A DNA stretch of 59,974 nucleotides from an uncultured Pelagibacteraceae bacterium (GTDB lineage Bacteria; Pseudomonadota; Alphaproteobacteria; Pelagibacterales; Pelagibacteraceae), in contig CACOJM010000008.1 in the NCBI GenBank assembly GCA_902627565.1, positions 1-59,974 on the forward strand, given 5' to 3'. Under the pieces are notes generated by a model, which made no database searches, was not told the origin of the DNA, and was given only the letters and a program-made list of their open reading frames with translations. Every line of letters starts with the position of its first letter. The first letter of the stretch is position 1. A program made the translations under genes and the position numbers. Positions 43,242-51,414 of the stretch are shown here, in pieces.

Positions 43242-44867
43242 ATGACTAGAAATTTAAATATTTGGTTTTTATCTTCTCTTATTGTATCGTTAATCGTAAT
43301 CATTCCAATATTGACTGTCTTTTCTAGTTTCTTCGAAAATACAACAGATTATTTCAAAATATTAAAAAATACGTTTCTTTTAGAATATACATTAAATTCT
43401 ATATGTTTATTGGCCAGTGTTTTATTATTAACATTTATAATTGGAACAGGTTCAGCTTATTTGGTATCTTTTTATGAGTTTCCTCTTAGTAATTTTTTTA
43501 AATGGGCTTTAATTTTATCATTTGCTGTTCCGCCATATATTTATGCATATTCTTTAACTGCCTTTTTTGAGAATTATGGTACTGCATATACGATTTTAAA
43601 AAATTTATTTGGCGAAGCGAATTATAATAAACATATCCCAAAGTTTGATGGTATGTTGGGTAGTATATTATCAATCTCCCTCTCATTATTCGGATACGTT
43701 TACATTCTTACTAGAGCATCTTTTCTATATCAGTCACAAAATTTGTTAGATTTAGGAAAAAATCTTGGTTTTTCAAATTTTAAATCTTTTTATTCAATAA
43801 TACTTCCATCAGCTAGACCAGCAATTGTAGCTGGCTTATCTTTAGTAGCTATGGAAACTTTAGCTGAATTTGGCGCGGTTGATTTTTTTTCTATTAATAC
43901 ACTTACAACTGGAATTTATAATTCTTGGATTGCTTTTGATGATTTAGCTTTTGCAAATCAATTATCATTTTTTTTACTTTTATTTATATTTGCTTTATTC
44001 ATATTAGAAAATTTGTCTAGAAAAAAAGCCAAATATCATTTTAATTCGAGAGGTGGGTTTAAAAGAAAAGAAAAACTAAGGTTAACTAAAAACAAATCTT
44101 TTTTAGCTTTTATCTTCTGCTTTTTAATTTTCTTTTTGAGTTTTTTATTCCCATTGAGTCAAATGCTTTACTGGACGATAAAATTTCCTGATAATATATA
44201 TGACTTAAATATATTTGAACTTTTTTTAAATACCATTTACTTAGTTTCAATATCAAGTTTAGTGTTGATTTTATTTTCTTTAGTTTCAAACTATGGAAAT
44301 AGAGTATCTAATAATAAAATACTTAATTTATTCTCAACTTTATCAATTTCGGGCTACGCAATTCCAGGAGTTATATTGGCGGTAGCCTTCATCACTTTTA
44401 TTGCTTGGTTTGATGAAAATATAATTAAAAGCTTAGGTTTTTTATCAATTAAGAAAATATTTTTTGGATCGATACTTGGTCTTGTATTAGTTTATTTCAT
44501 AAGATTTTATTCTCTAGCATTTAATGGAATAAAATCCGGGTATGAAAAAATTAATATTTATGTCGATGAAAGTGCATATTTACTTGGTTATTCTAAGAGA
44601 AAAACTTTTACGAATATTCACATTCCTTTTTTAAGAAATTCTCTATTATTCGTAGGTATTTTGATTTCTTTAGAGATTATTAGAGAATTACCTATCACTC
44701 TGATTTTAAGACCTTTTAATTTTGAGACTTTTGCTACTACCGCCTATATTTCGGCATCAGAGGATTTATTAGAAGCTGCTGCAGTTCCATCATTATTTTT
44801 GATTTTAATTGCTGCATCTTTTATTATGATTACATCAAAATATATATTAAGAGATAATAATGAATAA
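43242..44867 (+). CDS. fbpB: Ferric iron ABC transporter permease (FbpB-like)
   Basis: A 541-aa inner-membrane permease of the iron(III) type with two fused permease domains and about twelve membrane segments. EAA-like loops occur at LGKNLGFSNFKSFYSIILPSARP in the first half and SAYLLGYSKRKTFTNIHIPFLRNS in the second. It works with FbpA and the ATPase whose start overlaps its stop by 8 bases. Confidence 0.93.
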   Translation: MTRNLNIWFLSSLIVSLIVIIPILTVFSSFFENTTDYFKILKNTFLLEYTLNSICLLASVLLLTFIIGTGSAYLVSFYEFPLSNFFKWALILSFAVPPYIYAYSLTAFFENYGTAYTILKNLFGEANYNKHIPKFDGMLGSILSISLSLFGYVYILTRASFLYQSQNLLDLGKNLGFSNFKSFYSIILPSARPAIVAGLSLVAMETLAEFGAVDFFSINTLTTGIYNSWIAFDDLAFANQLSFFLLLFIFALFILENLSRKKAKYHFNSRGGFKRKEKLRLTKNKSFLAFIFCFLIFFLSFLFPLSQMLYWTIKFPDNIYDLNIFELFLNTIYLVSISSLVLILFSLVSNYGNRVSNNKILNLFSTLSISGYAIPGVILAVAFITFIAWFDENIIKSLGFLSIKKIFFGSILGLVLVYFIRFYSLAFNGIKSGYEKINIYVDESAYLLGYSKRKTFTNIHIPFLRNSLLFVGILISLEIIRELPITLILRPFNFETFATTAYISASEDLLEAAAVPSLFLILIAASFIMITSKYILRDNNE

Positions 44868-45918
44868 TAATTTTTTTGAAATTAAAGATGTTACGTTTTC
44901 TATTGGTGGACATAATAAAGTAAACGACGTAAATATTTCTATTAAAGAGGAGGGTGACATAATTTGTATTCTTGGACCTTCTGGCATTGGAAAAACAACA
45001 ATGCTAAGAACAATTGCTGGTCTTGAAAAAGTAAATAAGGGAGAAATAACTCTAAAAGATACAGTTATATCATCCAAAAAAATTCATGTTGAGCCTGAAA
45101 AAAGAAATATTGCTTTATCTTTCCAAGAAAATTCTTTATTCCCTCATTATACAGTTAATAAAAACATTCATCTTGGTGTTAAGAAAAATCCTATAAAAGA
45201 TAAAATTATTAATTCAAGCGAGATAATTGATATTTTAAATATTAGTGACATTTTAGATAAATATCCACATCAAATAAGTGCTGGTGAAGCTCAAAGAGCA
45301 TCATTAGCAAGATCTATAATTTCACAACCAGATCTTTTATTACTAGATGAACCTCTTTCTAATGTAGATCAAAGTTTTAAGGAAGAAATTCAGGTTAATC
45401 TTAAAAAAATTTTAAATAAAAATAGAATTACAACAATTGTAGTAACTCACGACTCATATGAGGCATTTTATTTAGGTAGTAAATGTGCACTTATTTTAAA
45501 TAATGAGGTAAAGCAATTTGACGATCCATATAATGTTTATCATTTTCCAAATTCTGTTGAGGTTGTGAATTTTCTTAATAGAGGCATATTATTGCCAGCA
45601 AAAGTAACAGGAGGCAATTCTCTTGAAAATGAGGAATTGGGAATAATCAGGGGGAAATTTGTTAAACATTATCCAACAGGTTCTAATGTACAATTATTAC
45701 TTCAGCCAGAAGACTTAGAACATGATGATGATAGTAATTTGAAGTTAGAGGTTGTAGATAGAAAATTTAGAGGAACAAACTTCATTTATACATTAAGAAC
45801 ACCGAGCAATAGACTCATACCAGTTGCAGTTCACACTCATCATTGGGAACAACATGAAATCAATGAAAAATTTGGAATTAAAAGACCAATTGAGCTTGAA
45901 CATGTAGTTTGCTTTTAA
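44860..45918 (+). CDS. fbpC: Ferric iron ABC transporter ATPase (FbpC-like)
   Basis: A 352-aa ATPase energising iron import. Walker A GPSGIGKTT lies at 39-47 and Walker B LLLLDEP at about 159-165; the D-loop SNVD follows. The signature reads ISAGE (139-143) instead of LSGGQ, with QRASLARS keeping the rest of the motif. A C-terminal TOBE-like domain (about 245-352) ends in a His-rich THHWEQHE. The overlap of 8 bases with fbpB shows tight coupling. Confidence 0.93.
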   Translation: MNNNFFEIKDVTFSIGGHNKVNDVNISIKEEGDIICILGPSGIGKTTMLRTIAGLEKVNKGEITLKDTVISSKKIHVEPEKRNIALSFQENSLFPHYTVNKNIHLGVKKNPIKDKIINSSEIIDILNISDILDKYPHQISAGEAQRASLARSIISQPDLLLLDEPLSNVDQSFKEEIQVNLKKILNKNRITTIVVTHDSYEAFYLGSKCALILNNEVKQFDDPYNVYHFPNSVEVVNFLNRGILLPAKVTGGNSLENEELGIIRGKFVKHYPTGSNVQLLLQPEDLEHDDDSNLKLEVVDRKFRGTNFIYTLRTPSNRLIPVAVHTHHWEQHEINEKFGIKRPIELEHVVCF

Positions 45919-45940
45919 TAAAAATAAAACATCAATTAAA

Positions 45941-46633
45941 ATGAATAATTTTAAAGTTTTTCTTAAAGGTATTATTGATGTTAGCCCATTAATGATACCT
46001 GTAGTACCATTTGGTCTAATTTTTGGTGTACTAGCAATCGATATTGGATTTAGTCCTGTTGAGACAATGGCAATGTCTTTAATAATTTTCGGAGGAGCAT
46101 CACAAATAGTTCTTTTGCAATTATTTTCTGGAGGTGCCTCATCACTTGTAATTATAAGCTCAGTAGGAGCTGTTAACTCACGCCATTTGCTTTATGGTGC
46201 TGTAGTTTCAGAGCATTTATCAGATCTAAAGCTAATTTGGAAAATTATTATCTCATACTTTCTAATTGATCAAGCATTTGCGATATCAAATAATTATTTA
46301 AAAAAGAATAAAAATAGTAATAGGTATTTTCATTTAGTTGGTGGCGGAGCTACTTGTTGGTTAATTTGGCAATCAACAACTTTTTTAGGAATTATGTTAG
46401 GAGCAGCAATACCAGAAAAATTAGGATTAAGTTTTGCAGTACCTTTAACATTTTTAGCTTTATTAGTTAATGATTTTAGAAAACTTATAAATGTTATTGT
46501 AATAACCATTTCAGGCCTGGTAGCTACATTAGGTTATAATTACATTCCATTTAAAGCTTATGTAATTGTTGCTGCCGTAGCAGGATTAATTACAGCAATG
46601 ATATTAACAATTAAAATAAAAAAAAATGAGTAA
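45941..46633 (+). CDS. AzlC-family branched-chain amino acid exporter, large subunit
   Basis: A 230-aa membrane protein with about six helices. MIPVVPFGLIFGVLAIDIGF, SLIIFGGASQIVLLQLF and SSVGAVNSRHLLYG are family signatures. AzlC with AzlD exports branched-chain amino acids or analogues. It begins 22 bases after the iron ATPase gene and overlaps azlD by 8 bases; co-transcription with the iron operon is possible but not shown. Confidence 0.88.
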   Translation: MNNFKVFLKGIIDVSPLMIPVVPFGLIFGVLAIDIGFSPVETMAMSLIIFGGASQIVLLQLFSGGASSLVIISSVGAVNSRHLLYGAVVSEHLSDLKLIWKIIISYFLIDQAFAISNNYLKKNKNSNRYFHLVGGGATCWLIWQSTTFLGIMLGAAIPEKLGLSFAVPLTFLALLVNDFRKLINVIVITISGLVATLGYNYIPFKAYVIVAAVAGLITAMILTIKIKKNE

Positions 46634-46940
46634 CTGGGCACTAATTTTATATTGTGGATTAATAACTTATTTAACAAGATTTTCCATGATCGCCTTGATT
46701 AAAAAAGAAATGTTTAATGATAGAATTAGAGAAATACTTTCATTTGTACCCTCAGCAATATTTCCAGCAATAATATTTCCTGCAATTTTCATTAATGAAA
46801 AAGGTTTATTTGAAATAGATGATAATCCGAAGATATTAGCAGCTATAATAGCAATGATTATTGGTATTTTATCAAGAAGTATAATTGCGACAATATTTTC
46901 AGGATTAGCTTCTTATTGGTTTTTAATATTTGTAGTATAA
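46626..46940 (+). CDS. AzlD-family small membrane subunit
   Basis: A 104-aa protein with about four helices, of the size and pattern of AzlD (ALILYCGLITYLTRFSMIAL; a PSAIFPAIIFPAIF segment). It overlaps the AzlC-family gene by 8 bases and would be its small partner. The next gene starts 6 bases later. Confidence 0.86.
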   Translation: MSNWALILYCGLITYLTRFSMIALIKKEMFNDRIREILSFVPSAIFPAIIFPAIFINEKGLFEIDDNPKILAAIIAMIIGILSRSIIATIFSGLASYWFLIFVV

Positions 46941-46946
46941 GAATTT

Positions 46947-47315
46947 ATGAAAAATTTATTAGTATTTTTATTTTGTTTCTTTGCATTTAGTGCAAACGCT
47001 TTAGAAAAAAAAACAACCTTTGATAAAGATTTATTTAATAAAGCTCAATCAGAGGGAAAAGTAGTTGTAATTAATTCTTGGATTAAATATTGCACTTCTT
47101 GTACTAGCCAAATGAAAGCTTTAAACAAATTAAAAAAAGAATTTGATAACGTAGAATACTTTTCATTTGAAGTGACAAACAGAGAAATTGCTGACCTTTT
47201 GAGGGTTCAATATCAAACGACACTATTGATTTTTAAAAATAATAAAGAAGTTCATAGGAGCATTGGGGTAACTAAAAAAGATAAAATTTATGAAGTTATA
47301 AAATCTTCAATATAA
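46947..47315 (+). CDS. Periplasmic thioredoxin-like protein
   Basis: A 122-aa protein with a signal peptide (cleavage near residue 18, SANA). The thioredoxin fold carries C49-T-S-C52 in the KYCTSC motif, and QYQTTLLIFKNNKEVHRSIG supplies the cis-proline-region strand, though the usual cis-Pro is Thr here. It may resemble the soluble domain of DsbD/DipZ. Reduction of periplasmic disulfides or copper handling is inferred. Its stop is 1 base from a convergent gene. Confidence 0.8.
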   Translation: MKNLLVFLFCFFAFSANALEKKTTFDKDLFNKAQSEGKVVVINSWIKYCTSCTSQMKALNKLKKEFDNVEYFSFEVTNREIADLLRVQYQTTLLIFKNNKEVHRSIGVTKKDKIYEVIKSSI

Positions 47316-47316
47316 C

Positions 47317-47997
47317 TTAAGCACCTAATTTTATATTTCTAGAAACATTAGTATCTATCTCAGCAGGTTTTTTTAAATTTAGGTTATTCATAATATCAAT
47401 ATACTCATCAACACTACTTACCTGTAGTCTTGGATTAAATTTTCTTTCTTTTCCAATTGTACTAAATTTTTCACCTTTATAATCGTGAGCAGGATATAAA
47501 AGAGTTTCCTCTGGTAATTTTAACAGTTTATTAAATATTGAATTATATGCATCCTTAGCATTTCCATTTTGAAAATCAGTTCTACCAGTCCCGTTAATTA
47601 ATAGTGTGTCTCCTGAGAAAAGATAATTATCCATTATAAAACTATAGCTATCAGAAGTGTGGCCAGGGGTATACATAGCTCTAATTTTTAGATTATCTAA
47701 ATTTATGTATTCATCATCTTTAACTTTTATTTCGACAGTCTCAGCTGGAGTATGTTCACCCATAATTATTGAACATTGAGTTATATCTTTTAATTTTGAG
47801 GCTGCTGTTACATGGTCAGCATGAATATGTGTATCAATTACTTTCACTAAATTTAAATCTAACTCTTTGAGTATTTCAATATAGTCACTTACATTTTCTA
47901 TAACTGGATCAATGAATAATGCTTCTCTACCTTTGCCTGAAGAAATTAAATAAGTATAGGTTGAGGATTTTACGTCGAATAATTGCTTAAAAATCAT
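47317..47997 (-). CDS. ETHE1-like metallo-beta-lactamase-fold persulfide dioxygenase
   Basis: Start taken at Met 47997 (MIFKQLFDV); the frame extends 12 codons further. The 226-aa product has H57-x-H59-x-D61-H62 (THIHADH), H113 in PGHTSDSYSF and D130 in FSGDTLLINGTGRTDFQNG. The last segment is diagnostic of ETHE1/Blh persulfide dioxygenases, which oxidise glutathione persulfide to sulfite with one iron. It lacks a rhodanese domain. A cupredoxin gene is divergent from it. Confidence 0.88.
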   Translation of the reverse strand: MIFKQLFDVKSSTYTYLISSGKGREALFIDPVIENVSDYIEILKELDLNLVKVIDTHIHADHVTAASKLKDITQCSIIMGEHTPAETVEIKVKDDEYINLDNLKIRAMYTPGHTSDSYSFIMDNYLFSGDTLLINGTGRTDFQNGNAKDAYNSIFNKLLKLPEETLLYPAHDYKGEKFSTIGKERKFNPRLQVSSVDEYIDIMNNLNLKKPAEIDTNVSRNIKLGA

Positions 47998-48066
47998 TTG
48001 TTTATAATAACATAAAAGTACAAATTGACCCATTGTTAAAAATTTACATATTATTATTTTAATTTT

Positions 48067-48570
48067 ATGAACGCTGTAAAAGTTTTATTTTTCTTAATTT
48101 TTATAAATTCATTAGCTTACGCTGATAAGGATATGAAAATTGGCTCTTTAGGTAAAGAGAGTGAAGTATCTCGTGTTATAAAAGTCATTATGTATGATAA
48201 CTATTACTCACCAAGCTCATTTCAAATCAAAGCAGGTGAAACAATTAAGTTTGAAGTTGAAAATGCTGGCATGCTTGTTCATGAGTTTAATATTGCAAAT
48301 AAAATGATGCATATTAAACATCAGCCTGAGATGGTAAAAATGGCTGAGAATGGAATTCTTCTTGCCTTCTCGATTGATAAAGAAAAAATGAAGAAGATGG
48401 CAAAAATGGATAAGTCAATGGGTCATTCACATAGTAATAGCGTTTTGTTAGAGCCAAAACAAAAAGGAAATATCATTTGGAAATTTGATAATGCAATTAA
48501 CATTGAAGTAGCTTGCAATGTACCCGGTCATTATCAAGCTGGAATGATTGCGAAAGTTAATATAAAATAA
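48067..48570 (+). CDS. Periplasmic cupredoxin with a His/Met-rich insert
   Basis: A 167-aa copper protein with a signal peptide (cleavage near residue 19). Type-1 copper ligands are H72 (VHEFNI), C150, H155 and M160 (CNVPGHYQAGM). An insert at about 80-122 is rich in Met and His (KMMHIKH, KKMAKMDKSMGHSHS), typical of copper trafficking proteins. It is followed 4 bases later by a DUF4396 membrane protein, a common pairing in copper-handling loci. Confidence 0.85.
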   Translation: MNAVKVLFFLIFINSLAYADKDMKIGSLGKESEVSRVIKVIMYDNYYSPSSFQIKAGETIKFEVENAGMLVHEFNIANKMMHIKHQPEMVKMAENGILLAFSIDKEKMKKMAKMDKSMGHSHSNSVLLEPKQKGNIIWKFDNAINIEVACNVPGHYQAGMIAKVNIK

Positions 48571-48574
48571 TAAA

Positions 48575-49021
48575 ATGGATAAAATCGCTGCCGCCAATTT
48601 TAATTGGTCTTGTAAACATACCTGGGTAAGAAGTGCTAAAAATACTGGATGGTGTTTATTTGGATGTGCAATAGGTGATTTTGGGACTATTTTATTTTTT
48701 CAATTGACTAAAATTCCATTTCCAGTGATAGGCATTATGACATTGGCTATTATTAATGGTCTAATTACAAGTATCATTTTAGAAACAATAATTTTAACTA
48801 AACAAAATTTAGATTTTTCAAAAGCTTTTAAAACAGCTATGGGAATGAGTTTTATATCAATGATAAGTATGGAAGTCGCAATGAATTTAACCGATTATTT
48901 TTTAACTGGTGGAGCTATTTTAACTTGGTGGGTAATACCAATTATGCTTTTAATTGGTTTTTTAACACCTTGGCCTTATAATTATTGGAGACTTAAAAAA
49001 TTTGGTATTGTGTGTCATTAA
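48575..49021 (+). CDS. DUF4396 membrane protein
   Basis: A 148-aa protein with about four membrane helices. The conserved opening NWSCKHTWVRSAKNTGWCLFGCAIGDFG is split here as WSCKHTWVRSAKNT and WCLFGCAIGDFG and matches DUF4396. A later MISMEVAMNLTDYFL segment contains potential metal-binding Met residues. Linkage to the cupredoxin suggests copper transport or insertion. It overlaps the methyltransferase gene by 10 bases. Confidence 0.8.
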   Translation: MDKIAAANFNWSCKHTWVRSAKNTGWCLFGCAIGDFGTILFFQLTKIPFPVIGIMTLAIINGLITSIILETIILTKQNLDFSKAFKTAMGMSFISMISMEVAMNLTDYFLTGGAILTWWVIPIMLLIGFLTPWPYNYWRLKKFGIVCH

Positions 49022-49719
49022 AAAATTGGGACAACAAAACTTGGCTTTCATCAAAAAGATATATTCAATCATTTAATAGTTTTTTAATAAAACAAATTAA
49101 ATTAAATACAAATTCTCATATTTTAGATATTGGCTGTGGAAGAGGTAAGATAATAGGATCTTTGTACTCCAAATTAAGATTAAAAGAAAAACCCACAGGA
49201 ATTGATATAGAAATTCATAAAGATAAGGATAAAAGAATTAATTTTAAAAAAATTGATGCAATTAGATATCTTAAAAATAATAATAAAAAATTCGATTTAA
49301 TTTTGATTAAACAGACCATTCACTTTTTAAGTTTTAAGGAAATAAAGAAGCTTATTTCTTTGTGCAAGACTAAGCTCAAAAAAGAGGGAAAAATTTTGAT
49401 ATTTACCCTTGAAACATCAAAAAATGAGATACCAACTTTTTTACTAATGAAAAAAAAACTTAAAATCTCATTAAATCGAGATAAGAAAATAATTTTATTA
49501 TTATCAAAACTTTATCCAAGTATTAAAAAAAGGAAATTTACTTTTAAAGTAAGGATATTAATTAAAAAATACATACAAATGATTAATAACAGATATATTT
49601 CAATATTATTAAATATGAGTAAAAATCAAATTTTAAAAGGCATAGATGAAATTAATAACAAATATAGAAAAACACTAATCTTTAACGACAAACTTATTTG
49701 TCTAATTTTAAATAAGTGA
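49012..49719 (+). CDS. SAM-dependent methyltransferase (class I)
   Basis: A 235-aa protein. Motif I ILDIGCGRGKIIGSL is at about 38-52, IGIDIE-like GIDIE follows at about 64-68, and the FDLILIKQTIHFLSF segment is motif IV-like. The start is GTG, inside the DUF4396 gene. The C-terminal half is very Lys-rich. The methyl acceptor is unknown. A two-hairpin region with a terminator follows its stop. Confidence 0.75.
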   Translation: MSLKNWDNKTWLSSKRYIQSFNSFLIKQIKLNTNSHILDIGCGRGKIIGSLYSKLRLKEKPTGIDIEIHKDKDKRINFKKIDAIRYLKNNNKKFDLILIKQTIHFLSFKEIKKLISLCKTKLKKEGKILIFTLETSKNEIPTFLLMKKKLKISLNRDKKIILLLSKLYPSIKKRKFTFKVRILIKKYIQMINNRYISILLNMSKNQILKGIDEINNKYRKTLIFNDKLICLILNK

Positions 49720-49726
49720 ACTATTT

Positions 49727-49775
49727 ACTTAAGGGTTCGCTCTTTTGTTCTAAAACCAAAAGAGCTCCCTTAAGT
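49727..49775. repeat. 17-bp two-part hairpin downstream of the methyltransferase gene
   Basis: ACTTAAGGG at 49727-49735 pairs with CCCTTAAGT at 49767-49775. Inside, CTCTTTTG at 49740-49747 pairs with CAAAAGAG at 49757-49764. The internal loop is TTCG against CT. All 17 pairs are perfect. It precedes a second hairpin with a T-rich tail, so on the plus strand the two may form the 3' end of the operon or a small RNA. Confidence 0.6.
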
Positions 49776-49791
49776 CGCCTTCTTGGCATTT

Positions 49792-49820
49792 AAGTCCAAA
49801 TGGACTTTTAGTTTTTTGTT
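49792..49820 (+). terminator. Intrinsic terminator in the 49.7-50.1 kb region
   Basis: AAGTCC at 49792-49797 pairs with GGACTT at 49802-49807 around the loop AAAT, followed by TTAGTTTTTTG and more T-rich sequence. This is the clearest hairpin-plus-U-run in the window on the plus strand and would end transcription from the cupredoxin/methyltransferase operon or a small RNA starting after 49719. Confidence 0.5.
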
Positions 49821-49850
49821 TTCGTTTTTATGAAATATGAAGCTACCCAG

Positions 49851-49877
49851 CTAAGTGTCAGGTGGCATTTGATTCAT
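49851..49877 (-). other. Eight-codon mini-ORF with a perfect Shine-Dalgarno site
   Basis: On the minus strand AAGGAGGT (plus 49885-49892) lies 8 bases before an ATG at 49877 that opens MNQMPPDT followed by TAG at 49851-49853. This is the best Shine-Dalgarno match I noticed in the window. Beyond the TAG the same frame stays open for 26 codons to a TAA at 49770-49772. It may be a leader peptide, or the minus-strand site may simply mirror an anti-SD sequence on the plus strand. Confidence 0.3.
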
Positions 49878-49914
49878 TAAAACTACCTCCTTAAATTAAA
49901 GATAAAATTTACAA

Positions 49915-49973
49915 AGGTTGTATTCAACAATTTTATTTTAACTTAATGAAAATATACTTCTTGAATACAACCT
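49915..49973. repeat. Perfect 13-bp inverted repeat ahead of a small membrane protein gene
   Basis: AGGTTGTATTCAA at 49915-49927 pairs perfectly with TTGAATACAACCT at 49961-49973 across a 33-base AT-rich loop. It lies about 95 bases before the ATG at 50068. As DNA it could be a pair of regulator half-sites; as RNA it is a stable long-loop hairpin. No U-run follows. Confidence 0.55.
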
Positions 49974-50067
49974 GACTGTTTTATAGTATTCGCGCAACTA
50001 AAAATTATTCTCTTAAAAATAGAAATTTTAAATTGCATTAAAAATACAATATCTATATTGTTTGCTC

Positions 50068-50247
50068 ATGAAATATGTAAGCGGATTAATTAACTTAATA
50101 TTAAGTTTAATAATCTCTACAATAATAATTTATGGAATAAACATTGTCGCTGGATATGCTGGTGCAGATTATTCCTTCACTCATGGTGAAACTTTTGTAA
50201 TTTGGATATTAATGGCAATACTAGTGAACAACTGTTTCAATAAATAG
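50068..50247 (+). CDS. 59-aa small membrane protein
   Basis: The ATG at 50068 gives 59 aa; the frame is open two codons further without gain. Two hydrophobic segments at about 5-29 and 42-56 are separated by a short GYAGADYSFTHGET loop. No family is recognised. It stands alone between the structured intergenic region and a convergent dioxygenase gene 2 bases from its stop. Confidence 0.55.
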   Translation: MKYVSGLINLILSLIISTIIIYGINIVAGYAGADYSFTHGETFVIWILMAILVNNCFNK

Positions 50248-50249
50248 TT

Positions 50250-51350
50250 CTAGATATTAAATTTTCTTTTTAAGTGTTTAAGTTTTCCTTCAGTACTGTC
50301 ATAATCTATGTAACAACCTTGTAAAAAACGATTACCTTCATTAGCATTAAATGAAGTTCTTCCATGAAGCAATCTATAATTATCCATCATTAGTAAATCT
50401 CCCTCAACTAATTTAAATTCTAAACGATAAACATCTGAGTTATAAAATTCAGAAATCTTATTTCTTGCAGCATAATAAAGATCTAGTTTTTCTTTATCCA
50501 TAAGGGGAACAAAATCAAGTCTGGGGCTAAATCTTACTTGCTTAAAGTTTTGATTTTCGTCTAATTGAATCATTTCAGACCAATCCTCCAAAACAACATC
50601 TTTATCAATGAATTGATATCTAACTTTGATTTCTGTTAAAATTTTAAAAAAGTCTGGAAAATCTTTTTTTAACTTTTCAGTTACAGTAAAACCATCTACT
50701 AAAGTTGAATTACCACCACTAACTTCATTTTTAATACAATGTAACATTTGAATACAAGGAACAGGATTTCTATAAGGGTTGTCTGTATGTGGGGCTAAAG
50801 GTAAAGATGTGTAGGCTAGATCATTAGGGTTTGGTTTTGATTTTACATTAAAGAATTCACCAAAATTAGTTCGTCTGATGCTACCTATTGAATTAGCAAA
50901 TTTAACAATAAAATTATTTTCTGTTGGAACTTCTTTAAAAATGACAAAGCCATATTCGTAAAAACTTATTAATGCTTCATACATTGTTTTTTCCTCAAAA
51001 ATATTATTGTTAAATTTAAAATTATTAAGATTATTTAATGTTGAATCCCATTTTATCTTTTTTATAAATTTAATGTCATTGATATTCGAAAATTCATTGA
51101 GAATACTTTGGATACTTAATTTGGTTTGAACACCGTCATTAAAAATCACACTTAAAAATTTTTCTGATAAATTTACATTTTTGATCTCTATAGCTCCTTT
51201 AAGCTCAGTTGGATCAAATAATCTTTGTTGAGTTCCTTTATCAACAAAACTTTCTCCATTAACTCGCTCTCTTAACCAAAAAGGGTGAATTTCTTTTTTT
51301 GAACCATTATTTTCAAAAAAAACTTTATTATTGGATAATTCAATTTTCAT
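50250..51350 (-). CDS. TauD/gamma-butyrobetaine hydroxylase-like 2OG-Fe(II) dioxygenase
   Basis: A 366-aa dioxygenase. The iron site HTD sits in LAPHTDNPYRNPVPC, the distal His in YRLLHGRTSFNA and the 2OG arginine in NRFLQGCYID. An N-terminal domain (about 1-95, HPFWLRERV...QRLFDPTEL) resembles the GBBH N-domain but lacks its zinc-binding cysteines. The family hydroxylates trimethylammonium compounds such as gamma-butyrobetaine or trimethylaminoethylphosphonate, in line with the methylamine theme of the window. The exact substrate is open. Confidence 0.83.
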   Translation of the reverse strand: MKIELSNNKVFFENNGSKKEIHPFWLRERVNGESFVDKGTQQRLFDPTELKGAIEIKNVNLSEKFLSVIFNDGVQTKLSIQSILNEFSNINDIKFIKKIKWDSTLNNLNNFKFNNNIFEEKTMYEALISFYEYGFVIFKEVPTENNFIVKFANSIGSIRRTNFGEFFNVKSKPNPNDLAYTSLPLAPHTDNPYRNPVPCIQMLHCIKNEVSGGNSTLVDGFTVTEKLKKDFPDFFKILTEIKVRYQFIDKDVVLEDWSEMIQLDENQNFKQVRFSPRLDFVPLMDKEKLDLYYAARNKISEFYNSDVYRLEFKLVEGDLLMMDNYRLLHGRTSFNANEGNRFLQGCYIDYDSTEGKLKHLKRKFNI

Positions 51351-51414
51351 AATTAGTTGATGATTATTTAAAATTTTACTTTAATCAATACAAATTAAAT
51401 TGTATTAGTTTCTT

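Noticed and set aside
49720..50067. Transfer-messenger RNA, RNase P RNA, 6S RNA or a tRNA in the large gap.
   Set aside because: I find no tRNA-like half, no CCA end, no conserved RNase P or 6S core and no plausible tag peptide; the hairpins do not fit those folds.
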